NCBI GenBank assembly: GCA_015067825.1
Contig: SVLQ01000005.1
Location: forward strand, 115,233-179,232
Direction: 5' to 3'
Source: Oscillospiraceae bacterium
Lineage (GTDB): Bacteria > Bacillota > Clostridia > Oscillospirales > QAMX01
Length of the DNA stretch: 64,000 nucleotides
The notes beneath the pieces were generated by a model. The model was not told the DNA's origin. It saw only the letters and a program-made list of their open reading frames with translations, and did not search any database. Of the stretch, positions 1 to 7,377 are shown piece after piece; the stretch's first letter is position 1; each line of letters starts with the position of its first letter. Both the position numbers and the translations under genes were made by a program.

Positions 1-1017
1 TTGTGGGCGGGCGACAACGAGTGCGATATGGCGTATGCGTGGAATGGGCGCGGCGATCCGAACAACAACCGCATCACGCGGGAAGTGATCCCGCGCGTGC
101 TCGATCGGCTTGATTTCACGCGACCGTACCTGCCGAGTTCGCCGTACGTCGATGCCGAGGCCTACGCGAGCGGTGCGCCGACCTCTGAGGATCATCTTTG
201 GGGCCCGCGTGACTACTTCAAGGGGCCGTACTACACGTCAAGCGTTTGCCATTTCGCCAGCGAAACGGGGTACCACGGCTGCCCGTCCGTGGCGTCGCTG
301 GAAAAGTTTATCTCTGCCGATCAGCTTTGGCCGTGGTCGACCGATGACCGCGAGGTCGACGCCAAGCCCGACTGGTTGGCGCACGCGGCTTCGCCGGAAC
401 TGAACCATAACGGGAACTATGCCTACCGCATTCGTCTGATGGCCGATCAGGTCAAAACGCTCTTTGGCTCTACCCCGGCAACGCTGGCAGATTTTTCGGC
501 GGCCAGCCAGATCTCGCAGGCAGAGGCGAAAAAGTTCTTCATCGAGCGCTTCCGCATCGGAAAATGGCGGCGGACGGGGATCTTGTGGTGGAATCTGATC
601 GACGGTTGGCCGCAGATCTCGGATGCGGTCGTCGACTACTACTATGATAAGAAGCTGGCGTACGACTATATCAAACGGTCGCAGCAGCCGCTTTGCCTGA
701 TGTTTGACGAACCCGACGCGGCCGGCGAGATCACGCTGGTGGCGGTCAACGATCTGCAGAAGGACTGTGCTATTTCCTATCGGGTCAGCGATGCGCTCAG
801 CGGCGAGACAATTGCGGCAGGGGAAACCGTTGCGGCGGCCAATACGAGTGCGGCGGTCTGCAAAGTGCCGACGGAAGCCGGCGAGCAGCGGTTTTATCGG
901 ATCGAATGGACGTCCGATGGCACACGTGGCGATAACCATTTTATGACTGGGCTCAAGGGGATCGATCTCGCGTCCTACCGGCAAGCGCTCCAAAACTGCG
1001 GATTTCGCAGTGTATAA
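1..1017 (+). CDS. GH2 beta-mannosidase-like glycosidase, C-terminal part (5' end outside window)
   Basis: The gene enters from the left edge, so only its last 338 codons are visible. The visible part matches the catalytic barrel and C-terminal region of glycoside hydrolase family 2 enzymes of the beta-mannosidase type. A GDNECD motif at the very start holds the expected acid/base Glu (residue 7 of the visible part). ASETGYHGCPS holds the likely nucleophile Glu88, and GILWWNLIDGWPQ followed by DYYYDKKLAYDYIKRS is the typical end of the barrel. By family knowledge these enzymes remove terminal beta-linked mannose (or a related sugar) from oligosaccharides. No signal peptide can be judged. The gene converges on the arabinofuranosidase gene, which fits a plant-fibre-using organism. 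The exact substrate is not determinable here. Confidence 0.75.
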   Translation: MWAGDNECDMAYAWNGRGDPNNNRITREVIPRVLDRLDFTRPYLPSSPYVDAEAYASGAPTSEDHLWGPRDYFKGPYYTSSVCHFASETGYHGCPSVASLEKFISADQLWPWSTDDREVDAKPDWLAHAASPELNHNGNYAYRIRLMADQVKTLFGSTPATLADFSAASQISQAEAKKFFIERFRIGKWRRTGILWWNLIDGWPQISDAVVDYYYDKKLAYDYIKRSQQPLCLMFDEPDAAGEITLVAVNDLQKDCAISYRVSDALSGETIAAGETVAAANTSAAVCKVPTEAGEQRFYRIEWTSDGTRGDNHFMTGLKGIDLASYRQALQNCGFRSV

Positions 1018-1019
1018 CA

Positions 1020-1061
1020 AAAAACGCATCCGATTACAATCAAATCGGATGCGTTTTTTTG
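1020..1061. terminator. bidirectional rho-independent terminator
   Basis: An inverted repeat (ACGCATCCGATT / AATCGGATGCGT) is flanked by an A-run on the left and a T-run on the right. It lies between the stop codons of two convergent genes and can serve both. Confidence 0.85.
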
Positions 1062-1064
1062 TTG

Positions 1065-2564
1065 TTACAGTTTGATACGGATCACGTTCCACGAGTACGG
1101 TGCGAGCTCGGCTGTGAGGGTCGCACCGTCGATGGCGGCGTTGCCGGATGCATCGGGGCAGACGTTTTGCGGATCGTCGGCGGTATTGACGGCGCGCTTG
1201 TCCGCGTGCGTCATCGTCAGATGTTCGATCACGGCCGGCGCTTTCGCACATGCGGTAAGGTCGACGGTAAAATCGATGACCTCGTCGGCAGAGCGGTTGA
1301 CGGCGAAAACGGTCATTTCGCTGCCGTCGTCGCTGACGACTGCGACGGTCTCGACGTAGGGGACTTCGGGATAACGGCGGACGGAATAGGTCGGGCAGGA
1401 GACAATGGGCGTGAGCACGGTGCCGCGGCCGTAGAGCGAGGCGTGGAGGAAGGGGTAGAAAATCGTCTGCGCCCATGCGCGCCCGCCTTCGTCGACGTTT
1501 TCGGTCAAAATCGGGGCGATCACGTTGACGAGCTGGGCGAGACACGCGATCTTTACACGGTCGCAGTGGCGAAGGAGCGTGATCAGCATGCAGCCGACCA
1601 GCAACGCATCTTCCAGGGTGTAGACGTCTTCGAGGCGGTGCGGCGCGACCGTCCATTTCGGGAGCTTGGCACCGTTGGAGTGGAACCAAACGTTCCATTC
1701 ATCGAAGGAGAGGTACATCGTTTTGTTCGAATTTTTGATTTTCTTGACGTAATCGGCGATCGCACAGACGGTGCGGATGTACTCATCCATCAAAAGCGAA
1801 CAGGAGAGAAATTCGGGCGTGTCGTCGTTGGGGTTTCCGTAGTAGCTGTGGAGCGAGATGTAGTCGACGTGTTCGTAAACGTGGCGCAGAACGGTTTCTT
1901 CCCAATTACCGCACATGCCGTAGTGCGACGAACCGCAGGCGACCAGCTCGATGGTCGGGTCGGTCCATTTCATCAATTTTGCGGCCTCACAGGCGATTCT
2001 GCCGTATTCCTCGGCGGTCTTTGCGCCCATCTGCCATTCGCCGTCCATTTCATTGCCGAGGCACCAAAGGCGGATGCCGAACGGATCTTCCAGTCCGTTG
2101 GCGCGGCGGCGGTCACTCAGTTCGGTGCCGCCGGGGAAGTTGCAGTATTCCACAAGCTGGCGCGCTTCTTCCGGACCGCGCGTACCGAGGTTGACGGCCA
2201 TCATCAGCTCCGCACCCGCTCGCTTGCACCACTCCTGGAATTCGTCGATACCGATCTCGTTGGTCTCGATGTCGCCCCACGCGAGATCGGCTCTGCGCGG
2301 GCGCTTGGCACGGTCACCTGTGCCGTCCTCCCAACGGTAGCCGGAGACGAAGTTGCCGCCGGGGTAGCGGACGACGGTTACGCCGAGTTTGCGGACGAGC
2401 TCCAAAACGTCGCGGCGGAAACCTTGATCGTCGGCGGTGGGGTGATCGGGCTCATAAATGCCGTGGTAGACCGCACGGCCAAGGTGCTCAATAAACGAAC
2501 CGAACAAACGCGGATCGACTTTGCCGACCTGAAAGGCGGGATGGAGGGTGAGTTTTGCCTGCAT
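1065..2564 (-). CDS. abfA: alpha-N-arabinofuranosidase, GH51
   Basis: The 499-residue protein has the usual length of an intracellular GH51 alpha-L-arabinofuranosidase and no signal peptide. GH51 enzymes are retaining hydrolases that release arabinose from arabino-oligosaccharides. The acid/base Glu is E172 in CLGNEMDG and the nucleophile is E289 in SFDEWNVW. The N-terminal FGSFIEHLGRAVYHGIYEP and RYPGGNFVSGYRWEDG blocks are family hallmarks of the (beta/alpha)8 barrel, and a beta-sandwich forms the rest. The start ATG at 2564 is preceded by a CAGGGGG ribosome binding site. The gene has its own promoter and converges with the GH2 gene. The family call is firm. Confidence 0.93.
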   Translation of the reverse strand: MQAKLTLHPAFQVGKVDPRLFGSFIEHLGRAVYHGIYEPDHPTADDQGFRRDVLELVRKLGVTVVRYPGGNFVSGYRWEDGTGDRAKRPRRADLAWGDIETNEIGIDEFQEWCKRAGAELMMAVNLGTRGPEEARQLVEYCNFPGGTELSDRRRANGLEDPFGIRLWCLGNEMDGEWQMGAKTAEEYGRIACEAAKLMKWTDPTIELVACGSSHYGMCGNWEETVLRHVYEHVDYISLHSYYGNPNDDTPEFLSCSLLMDEYIRTVCAIADYVKKIKNSNKTMYLSFDEWNVWFHSNGAKLPKWTVAPHRLEDVYTLEDALLVGCMLITLLRHCDRVKIACLAQLVNVIAPILTENVDEGGRAWAQTIFYPFLHASLYGRGTVLTPIVSCPTYSVRRYPEVPYVETVAVVSDDGSEMTVFAVNRSADEVIDFTVDLTACAKAPAVIEHLTMTHADKRAVNTADDPQNVCPDASGNAAIDGATLTAELAPYSWNVIRIKL

Positions 2565-2591
2565 AAACGTGCCCCCTGAACATTTTTTTCT

Positions 2592-2620
2592 ATCATAACA
2601 CAGAAAAAGGTGCTTGTCAA
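2592..2620 (-). promoter_or_regulatory. sigma-A promoter of the GH51 gene
   Basis: On the minus strand TTGACA (2615-2620) is followed after 17 bp by TATGAT (2592-2597), 28 bases upstream of the ATG of the arabinofuranosidase gene. Confidence 0.8.
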
Positions 2621-2621
2621 C

Positions 2622-2656
2622 CGAAAAAACGCTCCCCGGGAAGTTCCCGGGGAGCG
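2622..2656 (-). terminator. terminator of metG
   Basis: A GC-rich hairpin (GCTCCCCGGGA / TCCCGGGGAGC) is followed on the minus strand by a T-run, directly downstream of the metG stop codon. Confidence 0.85.
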
Positions 2657-2660
2657 CCGG

Positions 2661-4262
2661 CTATTTGCGGTTTTCGGGCAGGTCGATGCGCGAAAAGAGG
2701 ATCGGGCAGTCCGGCAGCGGTGCCCCTTGGGCGATTGTCTGCGGCGTCCACTGCGGACGGAGATTCAGGCGGTCGAGGATCTCTTGCGAACTGGTCGGCA
2801 GGAAGGGGTGGAGCAGAGTGGCGAGGTTTGCGATCAACCACGTGCAGGAAAAGATCGCATCATCGCAGGCCTGCGGATCGGCGGTGCGCGTTTTCCACGG
2901 CTCGTGTGCGTCGTAGAATTTGTTGCCTGCGCGCACAAGCTCGAAAGCCTCCGCGAGTGCATCGCGCAGGGAGGCGCGTTCGATCAGCGTGCCGATCTCG
3001 TCAAACGCCGTCTCCACCGTTTGCCGGAGAGCGGGATCGAGCTTCCCGGAAGGGATCGTGCGGCCGAGGTATTTCGTGATGAATGCCAGCGTGCGGTTGA
3101 CGAGGTTGCCCCATGCGCCGACGAGTTCGCTGTTGTTGCGTTCCTGAAATTCGCGCCAACTGAAATCGCCGTCGCGCTTTTCCGGCCCGTTGGCGAAGAA
3201 AAAATAGCGGATCGAATCGGGGTGGAATCGCTCAACGAGCTCGCGCGCCCAAATCGCCCAGTTGCCGCTGGTCGAGATCTTTTTGCCCTCCAGGGTAAGG
3301 TGTTCGCTGGAAACGATGTCGTCGGGGAGGCGCCACGGATGCCCCTCGGCGAGGAGAAGCGCGGGCAGAATGATCGTATGGAAGGGGATATTATCCTTGC
3401 CGTGGACGTAGTAGTGGCGGGCGTTGTCGCCGAAGACCTCGGCCAAATCGATCCCGCGCTCGGCACAGACACGCGCTGCGGCAGAGAGGTAACCGAGGAC
3501 GTTTTCGGCCCAAATATAGATCTTTTTATCTTCGAAGCCTTCTTTGGGTACGGGGATTCCCCAATCGAGGTCGCGTGTGATCGCCCGGTCGCGTAAGCCC
3601 TCATCGAGATAGCGCTTTGTGAAGGCTGCGGCGTTTTTGCGCCAATGTGGACATGTGGCCCAAAATGCGCGCAGCTGCGGTTCGAGCTTGGTCACGAGCA
3701 GGTATAGTTCGCTTGCCTCGCGGAATTCGAGCGGGGTATTGCAGGTGGCGCAGTGCGGCGAGAAGAGTGCGTTGGGTTCTAAAATCTCGCCGCAGGCGTC
3801 GCATTGATCGCCGCGTGTCGGGGCTTGGCAGACCGGGCAGAGCCCCGTGACCAAACGGTCGGTCAGGAGCTTTTGGCAGCGCGGGCAGTAGGCGGTTTTG
3901 ACGGTTTTGGGTGCAACGTAAGCGCTTTCATAGAGATTTCGGTGGAAATCCTGCACGAAACTCGTGTGGTGCGGGTCGGTCGTACAGGTGTAGCAGTCGT
4001 AGGAAAAGCCGAGCTTTTGGAAGACCTCGCAGAATTCCCGGTGGTAGTGCGCGGCGATCTCGGCCGGCGATTTTTGTTCGCGGGCAGCGCGGACGGTGAT
4101 CGGTGTGCCGTAGCAATCGCTGCCGGAAACGTAGATGACGTTGTCGCCTTTGGCGCGGTAGTACCGCGCGAGTGCATCGCCGGGCAGCAACGCGGCGATG
4201 TGTCCGATGTGCAGCGAGCCGTTGGCGTACGGCCATGCGCCGCCGATCAGAATGTGTTTCAT
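2661..4262 (-). CDS. metG: methionyl-tRNA synthetase
   Basis: This class I aminoacyl-tRNA synthetase charges tRNA-Met in the cytosol. The 533-residue protein has the HIGH signature at residues 18-21 and a KMSKS variant (KISTS) at 328-332. Between them is a connective domain with eight cysteines (C126, C129, C142, C145, C154, C157, C171, C174) that can form two zinc knuckles, the E. coli/archaeal type of arrangement. The protein ends just after the anticodon-binding helical domain and lacks the C-terminal EMAPII-like tRNA-binding domain seen in many bacterial MetRS. The start at 4262 opens on the classic Rossmann strand HILIGGAWPYANG. Expression is controlled by the T-box leader upstream. The assignment is certain. 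Confidence 0.97.
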   Translation of the reverse strand: MKHILIGGAWPYANGSLHIGHIAALLPGDALARYYRAKGDNVIYVSGSDCYGTPITVRAAREQKSPAEIAAHYHREFCEVFQKLGFSYDCYTCTTDPHHTSFVQDFHRNLYESAYVAPKTVKTAYCPRCQKLLTDRLVTGLCPVCQAPTRGDQCDACGEILEPNALFSPHCATCNTPLEFREASELYLLVTKLEPQLRAFWATCPHWRKNAAAFTKRYLDEGLRDRAITRDLDWGIPVPKEGFEDKKIYIWAENVLGYLSAAARVCAERGIDLAEVFGDNARHYYVHGKDNIPFHTIILPALLLAEGHPWRLPDDIVSSEHLTLEGKKISTSGNWAIWARELVERFHPDSIRYFFFANGPEKRDGDFSWREFQERNNSELVGAWGNLVNRTLAFITKYLGRTIPSGKLDPALRQTVETAFDEIGTLIERASLRDALAEAFELVRAGNKFYDAHEPWKTRTADPQACDDAIFSCTWLIANLATLLHPFLPTSSQEILDRLNLRPQWTPQTIAQGAPLPDCPILFSRIDLPENRK

Positions 4263-4304
4263 AAGGTTGCCTCATTTCTTGTTGGTTTGGTTACGCGGGG
4301 AAAA

Positions 4305-4609
4305 GAATAAAAAAAGAACGCCCACCTCCCTTGTCAATGCAAGGGACGAGAGCGTTTCCCGTGTTACCACCCTAATTCACCTGCCTCTCACGACGGCAGG
4401 CCTTATCAAGTTCGGGCAGGAAATGATCTGCCGAAACTCTATCGCTGTGACGGGCGAACCCGGTACAGCCTAACGGCAGGCCGCTCGGTGTACAGCTCGG
4501 AGACCATGTTCGGCAAAATTTGCTTTTCCCGCTCGCAGCGCATCCGAGGATGGCGGGATTCTCTGTAAAAGCAGCAAGTGCGTACTCTTTCTCGTCAATG
4601 CTTTCGGTT
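4305..4609 (-). promoter_or_regulatory. T-box riboswitch, Met specifier, upstream of metG
   Basis: The minus-strand leader contains the T-box core AGGGTGGTAACACGGG (4358-4373). It is followed by an intrinsic terminator hairpin (4317-4356, AACGC..CCCTTG / CAAGGG..GCGTT) and a T-run (4305-4316). The stem I region holds GAACATGG, so the likely specifier codon is ATG (4505-4507), matching methionine. Uncharged tRNA-Met should bind and favour the antiterminator. The gene immediately downstream is metG, which supports the specifier assignment. The secondary structure was judged by eye only. Confidence 0.92.
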
Positions 4610-4638
4610 ATGATACCATAGATGCGGCAATTTGTCAA
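4610..4638 (-). promoter_or_regulatory. sigma-A promoter of the metG T-box transcript
   Basis: A consensus TTGACA (minus strand, 4633-4638), a 17-bp spacer and TATCAT (4610-4615) lie just upstream of the T-box leader. Confidence 0.85.
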
Positions 4639-4640
4639 GA

Positions 4641-4657
4641 AAAACCGCCGGATTCCT
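4641..4657. repeat. 17-bp direct repeat, left copy (flanks methyltransferase gene)
   Basis: AAAACCGCCGGATTCCT occurs here and again at 5732-5748. The right copy is one arm of the terminator hairpin of the downstream MBL gene, while the left copy abuts the metG promoter. The pair brackets the AT-rich methyltransferase gene. Confidence 0.6.
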
Positions 4658-4721
4658 CGGTTTACGGAATGCGTTGGTTTTGGATCTTGAGCTCCGACGA
4701 ACTGCCGAAAACGATCGTAGG

Positions 4722-4764
4722 AAAGGCGCCGCGGGATTTTTGGAATCCCGTGGCGCCTTTTTTT
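4722..4764 (+). terminator. strong hairpin with T-run
   Basis: A long inverted repeat (GGCGCCGCGGGATT / AATCCCGTGGCGCC) is followed on the plus strand by a run of Ts. On the minus strand it lies downstream of the methyltransferase gene with only a short T-run, so it may act in both directions. Confidence 0.6.
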
Positions 4765-4840
4765 GTTCAAATAGTTTGATAAGTAGGAATTTATCGAATG
4801 AATCCTCTAAAGACACCTGATAACGTGGCAATAAACAATT

Positions 4841-5605
4841 TTATTTACCATTACCTTTCTTTGCTATTACGCAATACCAATCACATGTTTCGGTATATTC
4901 ACCTGCTTGGATGGGAAAACTGCGAATCTCAATGTCACTATACCCCATTGAAGAAAGCTTATCCAACAGCAACTTTTGAGAAATTGGATAATAATGCTCC
5001 TGGAATATCTCCTTTTGAAAAATACGGTTATCCTTTTCAAAAGTATACAAAAGATTAAAATCAATCGTTCCGTCAGTGTTATGATCCCAACACTGAACCA
5101 AATTAACGCGAGTATCACCGACAAATATTGGGTTGTATGTATAGAACCTTTGCTTTGTCTTTACAACATAGTCCCAATTTCGGATATCAAAGTAAAGATA
5201 CCCACCAGGCACAATCAGTTCATTCATCTGCTCCAGTACGCACAAGAGTTCTTCGTTTGTGACATAAGCAAGGCTGTTTCCAGTACTTGCAACACAGTCG
5301 AAACGCATGGAGAACTTATCGCAAAGATTCCGAAAATCACAGACCTGTAATTGGGCCTCATATCCTTTGGCTTTGATTTTTTGGTCACAGCGTTCAAGCA
5401 TGGATTCACTCAAGTCAGAGCCAAACAGCCTTATGCCTAAATCCAGCAATGGAATGGTGACCCCGCCGCTGCCAATACTGACATCCAGCAAAGTGTTGAC
5501 ATTCTTTCCTTTCAACACTTCAGCCCAGTGTCCCATAAAAGCCTTGTAACGATGTTCGCTTTCCATCAAATCATAAATATCTGCCCTCTCATATAGTTTA
5601 GCCAT
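4841..5605 (-). CDS. class I SAM-dependent methyltransferase
   Basis: The 254-residue protein has the Rossmann SAM-binding motif I (DVSIGSGG, about residues 41-48). An acidic residue closes strand 2 (GSDLSESML), and the core is completed by CDFRNL and FDCVASTGNSLAYV. It resembles small-molecule methyltransferases of the glycine/sarcosine N-methyltransferase-like group. The substrate cannot be told. The gene is visibly more AT-rich than its neighbours, has its own strong promoter, and sits between 17-bp direct repeats. Together these suggest acquisition by transfer. The start ATG at 5605 has a modest AAGGA-type ribosome binding site. Confidence 0.75.
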   Translation of the reverse strand: MAKLYERADIYDLMESEHRYKAFMGHWAEVLKGKNVNTLLDVSIGSGGVTIPLLDLGIRLFGSDLSESMLERCDQKIKAKGYEAQLQVCDFRNLCDKFSMRFDCVASTGNSLAYVTNEELLCVLEQMNELIVPGGYLYFDIRNWDYVVKTKQRFYTYNPIFVGDTRVNLVQCWDHNTDGTIDFNLLYTFEKDNRIFQKEIFQEHYYPISQKLLLDKLSSMGYSDIEIRSFPIQAGEYTETCDWYCVIAKKGNGK

Positions 5606-5658
5606 ATATATCCTTCCTTTTGCGTTGTCTCGTCAAATTCTAATTTGTCATTTAGTTT

Positions 5659-5687
5659 ATTATATCATATTTTGCGATTTTTTTCAA
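5659..5687 (-). promoter_or_regulatory. sigma-A promoter of the methyltransferase gene
   Basis: TTGAAA (minus strand, 5682-5687), a 17-bp spacer and TATAAT (5659-5664) stand about 54 bases upstream of the start codon. Confidence 0.8.
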
Positions 5688-5730
5688 GGATGGTAAAATG
5701 GCGCAGTTTCCGACCATATTTCAAACAAAC

Positions 5731-5766
5731 TAAAACCGCCGGATTCCTAAATGCGGAATCCGGCGG
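5731..5766 (-). terminator. terminator of the MBL hydrolase gene; holds right copy of 17-bp repeat
   Basis: The inverted repeat CCGCCGGATTCC / GGAATCCGGCGG is followed on the minus strand by TTTTAGTTTG. Positions 5732-5748 are identical to 4641-4657. Confidence 0.7.
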
Positions 5767-5773
5767 TGGTGGA

Positions 5774-6565
5774 TCAAAATTCTAAGGTTTGTCCGTCGTG
5801 GGCGGCGATCATCCCCAGCTTGGCAAAAATCGCTTCGGTTTCGGCCTGGCCGGGGTGCAGTGTGCGGGCGAGATGGTCGGCGATCATTTTGGTTTCGGGG
5901 GTGATCACGTTGTTTTCGCGGAAGGCTTCCATCAAGAGCGAGAGCATCGGGATCGTGTTATGCGTGCCGATACGGTAGTTGCCGGGCAGGTCGCCGACGG
6001 TGGCGTCGAGGATCATCGCGTCGAAGGTGAAGTGGCGCATCGTTCCCCACGCTTCGGCCATCAGCCAGCCACCGTCACAACCGTAAAAGAGGCGGGAATC
6101 GGCGGATTCGATGATATACTGTAGGGCAGTCTCGCCGGTCTCGCCGATGACGTGGTTGGCAGGCAGACCGGTGATACGGATGCCGCCGCCGATGTCGGTC
6201 GGTTCAAGGGTGGTGAGCGGGTGGATCGCGATGCGGTGGGCGAGAAGCTCCTCGGAGTTCAAGCAGAAGGCCTTCGTTGCTTTTTCGTTGCACCAAACGT
6301 GCAGTCCGGTGGTGGAGTGGTCGGCGAAGGCGAGCAAGTCGGCGCGGGAAAAGTGATCGCTGTGGGTGTGCGAGAGGATCAGATCGGTGATCGCGGTGGG
6401 ATCTGCGCCGAAGCGAAGCGCCTGCTCAAACGATTTGGGCGCGACGTCGAGCAAAATATGGCCGTCGAGGATCGCGGCACAGGTGCGGCGTCCTTCGTGG
6501 GCGTATTCCTCGTCGGAAATTTTCAGCCAGTCGGCAGCACCCGTGCCGAGAAAGAGAAGCTTCAT
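5774..6565 (-). CDS. MBL-fold metal-dependent hydrolase
   Basis: The 263-residue protein is a metallo-beta-lactamase-fold hydrolase. The metal motif HTHSDH (H66, H68, D70, H71) is intact, with further candidate ligands in PANHVIGE and in the C-terminal MIADHLAR. The overall arrangement, starting MKLLFLGTGAADW, resembles PhnP/RNase Z-like phosphodiesterases rather than beta-lactamases. The true substrate (cyclic phosphodiester or nucleic acid related) is unknown. It is monocistronic, with its own promoter and a terminator that overlaps a repeat. The start at 6565 is preceded by AAAAAGGAGCG. Confidence 0.85.
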   Translation of the reverse strand: MKLLFLGTGAADWLKISDEEYAHEGRRTCAAILDGHILLDVAPKSFEQALRFGADPTAITDLILSHTHSDHFSRADLLAFADHSTTGLHVWCNEKATKAFCLNSEELLAHRIAIHPLTTLEPTDIGGGIRITGLPANHVIGETGETALQYIIESADSRLFYGCDGGWLMAEAWGTMRHFTFDAMILDATVGDLPGNYRIGTHNTIPMLSLLMEAFRENNVITPETKMIADHLARTLHPGQAETEAIFAKLGMIAAHDGQTLEF

Positions 6566-6598
6566 ATGTAACGCTCCTTTTTGGGAAGTTTCGGCTTT

Positions 6599-6627
6599 AT
6601 TATAGCATGAAACCGGCGATGGCGCAA
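6599..6627 (-). promoter_or_regulatory. promoter of the MBL hydrolase gene
   Basis: TTGCGC (minus strand, 6622-6627), a 17-bp spacer and a perfect TATAAT (6599-6604) lie about 34 bases upstream of the start codon. Confidence 0.7.
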
Positions 6628-6643
6628 TTCGTTTACGGGCATA

Positions 6644-7012
6644 TTATTTGATTTCTACCGTTTCAACCTGTACTCTGAACAGTAGGAAATGCTCGTCGGT
6701 GACAGAATCAAAGCGCTTGGCTAAAATCGGGCATTCGGCAAGCATTCTCTGTTTCAGTTCCAAATCGCCGCATTCGGCGGCGATACCGGAAATGCGGATC
6801 CAATCTCTGGTGTCCGGCTTTTTGGCGACGATCTGGATATGTTCGTTTGCGCGCATTTGCCGGTGGGCTTGGTTACGATCGTTGGTGGCGAGATACAGGT
6901 ATTCGTCCACTTCCATAATCGCGCCGAACGGTCTGCCTGCGGGGCAGTCGCCGTTGACAGTGAGGACGAAGAAAGAACCGCATTCTTTCAGAAAATCGTA
7001 CGCTTTACTCAT
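6644..7012 (-). CDS. pyridoxamine 5'-phosphate oxidase-like FMN-binding protein
   Basis: The 122-residue protein has the split-barrel flavin-binding fold pattern of the PNPOx-like family. It opens with SFFVLTVNGDCPAGRPFGAI, continues with the YLATNDRNQAHRQM segment that typically contacts FMN phosphate, and then WIRISGIAAEC. Family members are small cytosolic flavoproteins of mostly unknown substrate and are not true PNP oxidases. A ribosome binding site (GGAGG of ACGGAGGTTTTAAC) precedes the ATG at 7012. Function is only assignable at family level. Confidence 0.85.
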   Translation of the reverse strand: MSKAYDFLKECGSFFVLTVNGDCPAGRPFGAIMEVDEYLYLATNDRNQAHRQMRANEHIQIVAKKPDTRDWIRISGIAAECGDLELKQRMLAECPILAKRFDSVTDEHFLLFRVQVETVEIK

Positions 7013-7140
7013 GTTAAAACCTCCGTTTTCGTTTCGTTCAAGGGCGTGCTTTACTTCTCATTCCGACGAAGTCGGATTTCATCGTAAAGCGATTTCATCT
7101 GCCGTAGATGGATTTCTTCCACTTGCGGCGGATTTAGCCG

Positions 7141-7174
7141 AAAAAAGCCTAACGCAATTGCGTTAGGCTTTTTT
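7141..7174. terminator. terminator after tRNA-Arg
   Basis: A symmetrical hairpin (AAGCCTAACGCAATTGCGTTAGGCTT) with an A-run and a T-run lies immediately after the CCA end of the tRNA gene on the minus strand. Confidence 0.85.
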
Positions 7175-7175
7175 C

Positions 7176-7252
7176 TGGTACGCCCGAAGGGATTCGAACC
7201 CCCGACCTACTGGTTCGTAGCCAGTCACTCTATCCAGCTGAGCTACGGGCGC
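7176..7252 (-). tRNA. tRNA-Arg (anticodon ACG)
   Basis: The minus strand folds as a 77-nt cloverleaf. The acceptor is GCGCCCG / CGGGCGT, the D arm contains AGCTCAGCTGGATAGAG, and the anticodon stem ACTGG / CCAGT carries loop CTACGAA with anticodon ACG. The T arm holds GGTTCGAATCC. The 3' CCA is genome-encoded. It reads CGU-type arginine codons, and A34 would be expected to be deaminated to inosine. Confidence 0.97.
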
Positions 7253-7273
7253 GTGTCTTTCGACGACTTGATT

Positions 7274-7302
7274 ATTATACCATATCTTTCAAAAAAAAGC
7301 AA
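7274..7302 (-). promoter_or_regulatory. promoter of tRNA-Arg
   Basis: TTGCTT (minus strand, 7297-7302), a 17-bp spacer and TATAAT (7274-7279) end 22 bases before the mature tRNA 5' end. Confidence 0.75.
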
Positions 7303-7337
7303 GGGGTAAATGAAAAAAACACCTACTTTTTTCGCTG

Positions 7338-7371
7338 AAAAAACGGTGTCCGCAGATTTCTGCGGACACCG
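7338..7371 (-). terminator. terminator of cysK
   Basis: The hairpin CGGTGTCCGCAGA / TCTGCGGACACCG, followed by six Ts on the minus strand, lies just past the cysK stop codon. Confidence 0.85.
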
Positions 7372-7377
7372 AAGGAA

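Noticed and set aside
1059..2579. Long open frames on the strand opposite to real genes (for example over the arabinofuranosidase, pnp, tpiA, pgk, typA and thrS genes).
   Set aside because: They are mirror frames caused by GC-rich codon use. They have no ribosome binding sites and give low-complexity, family-less proteins.
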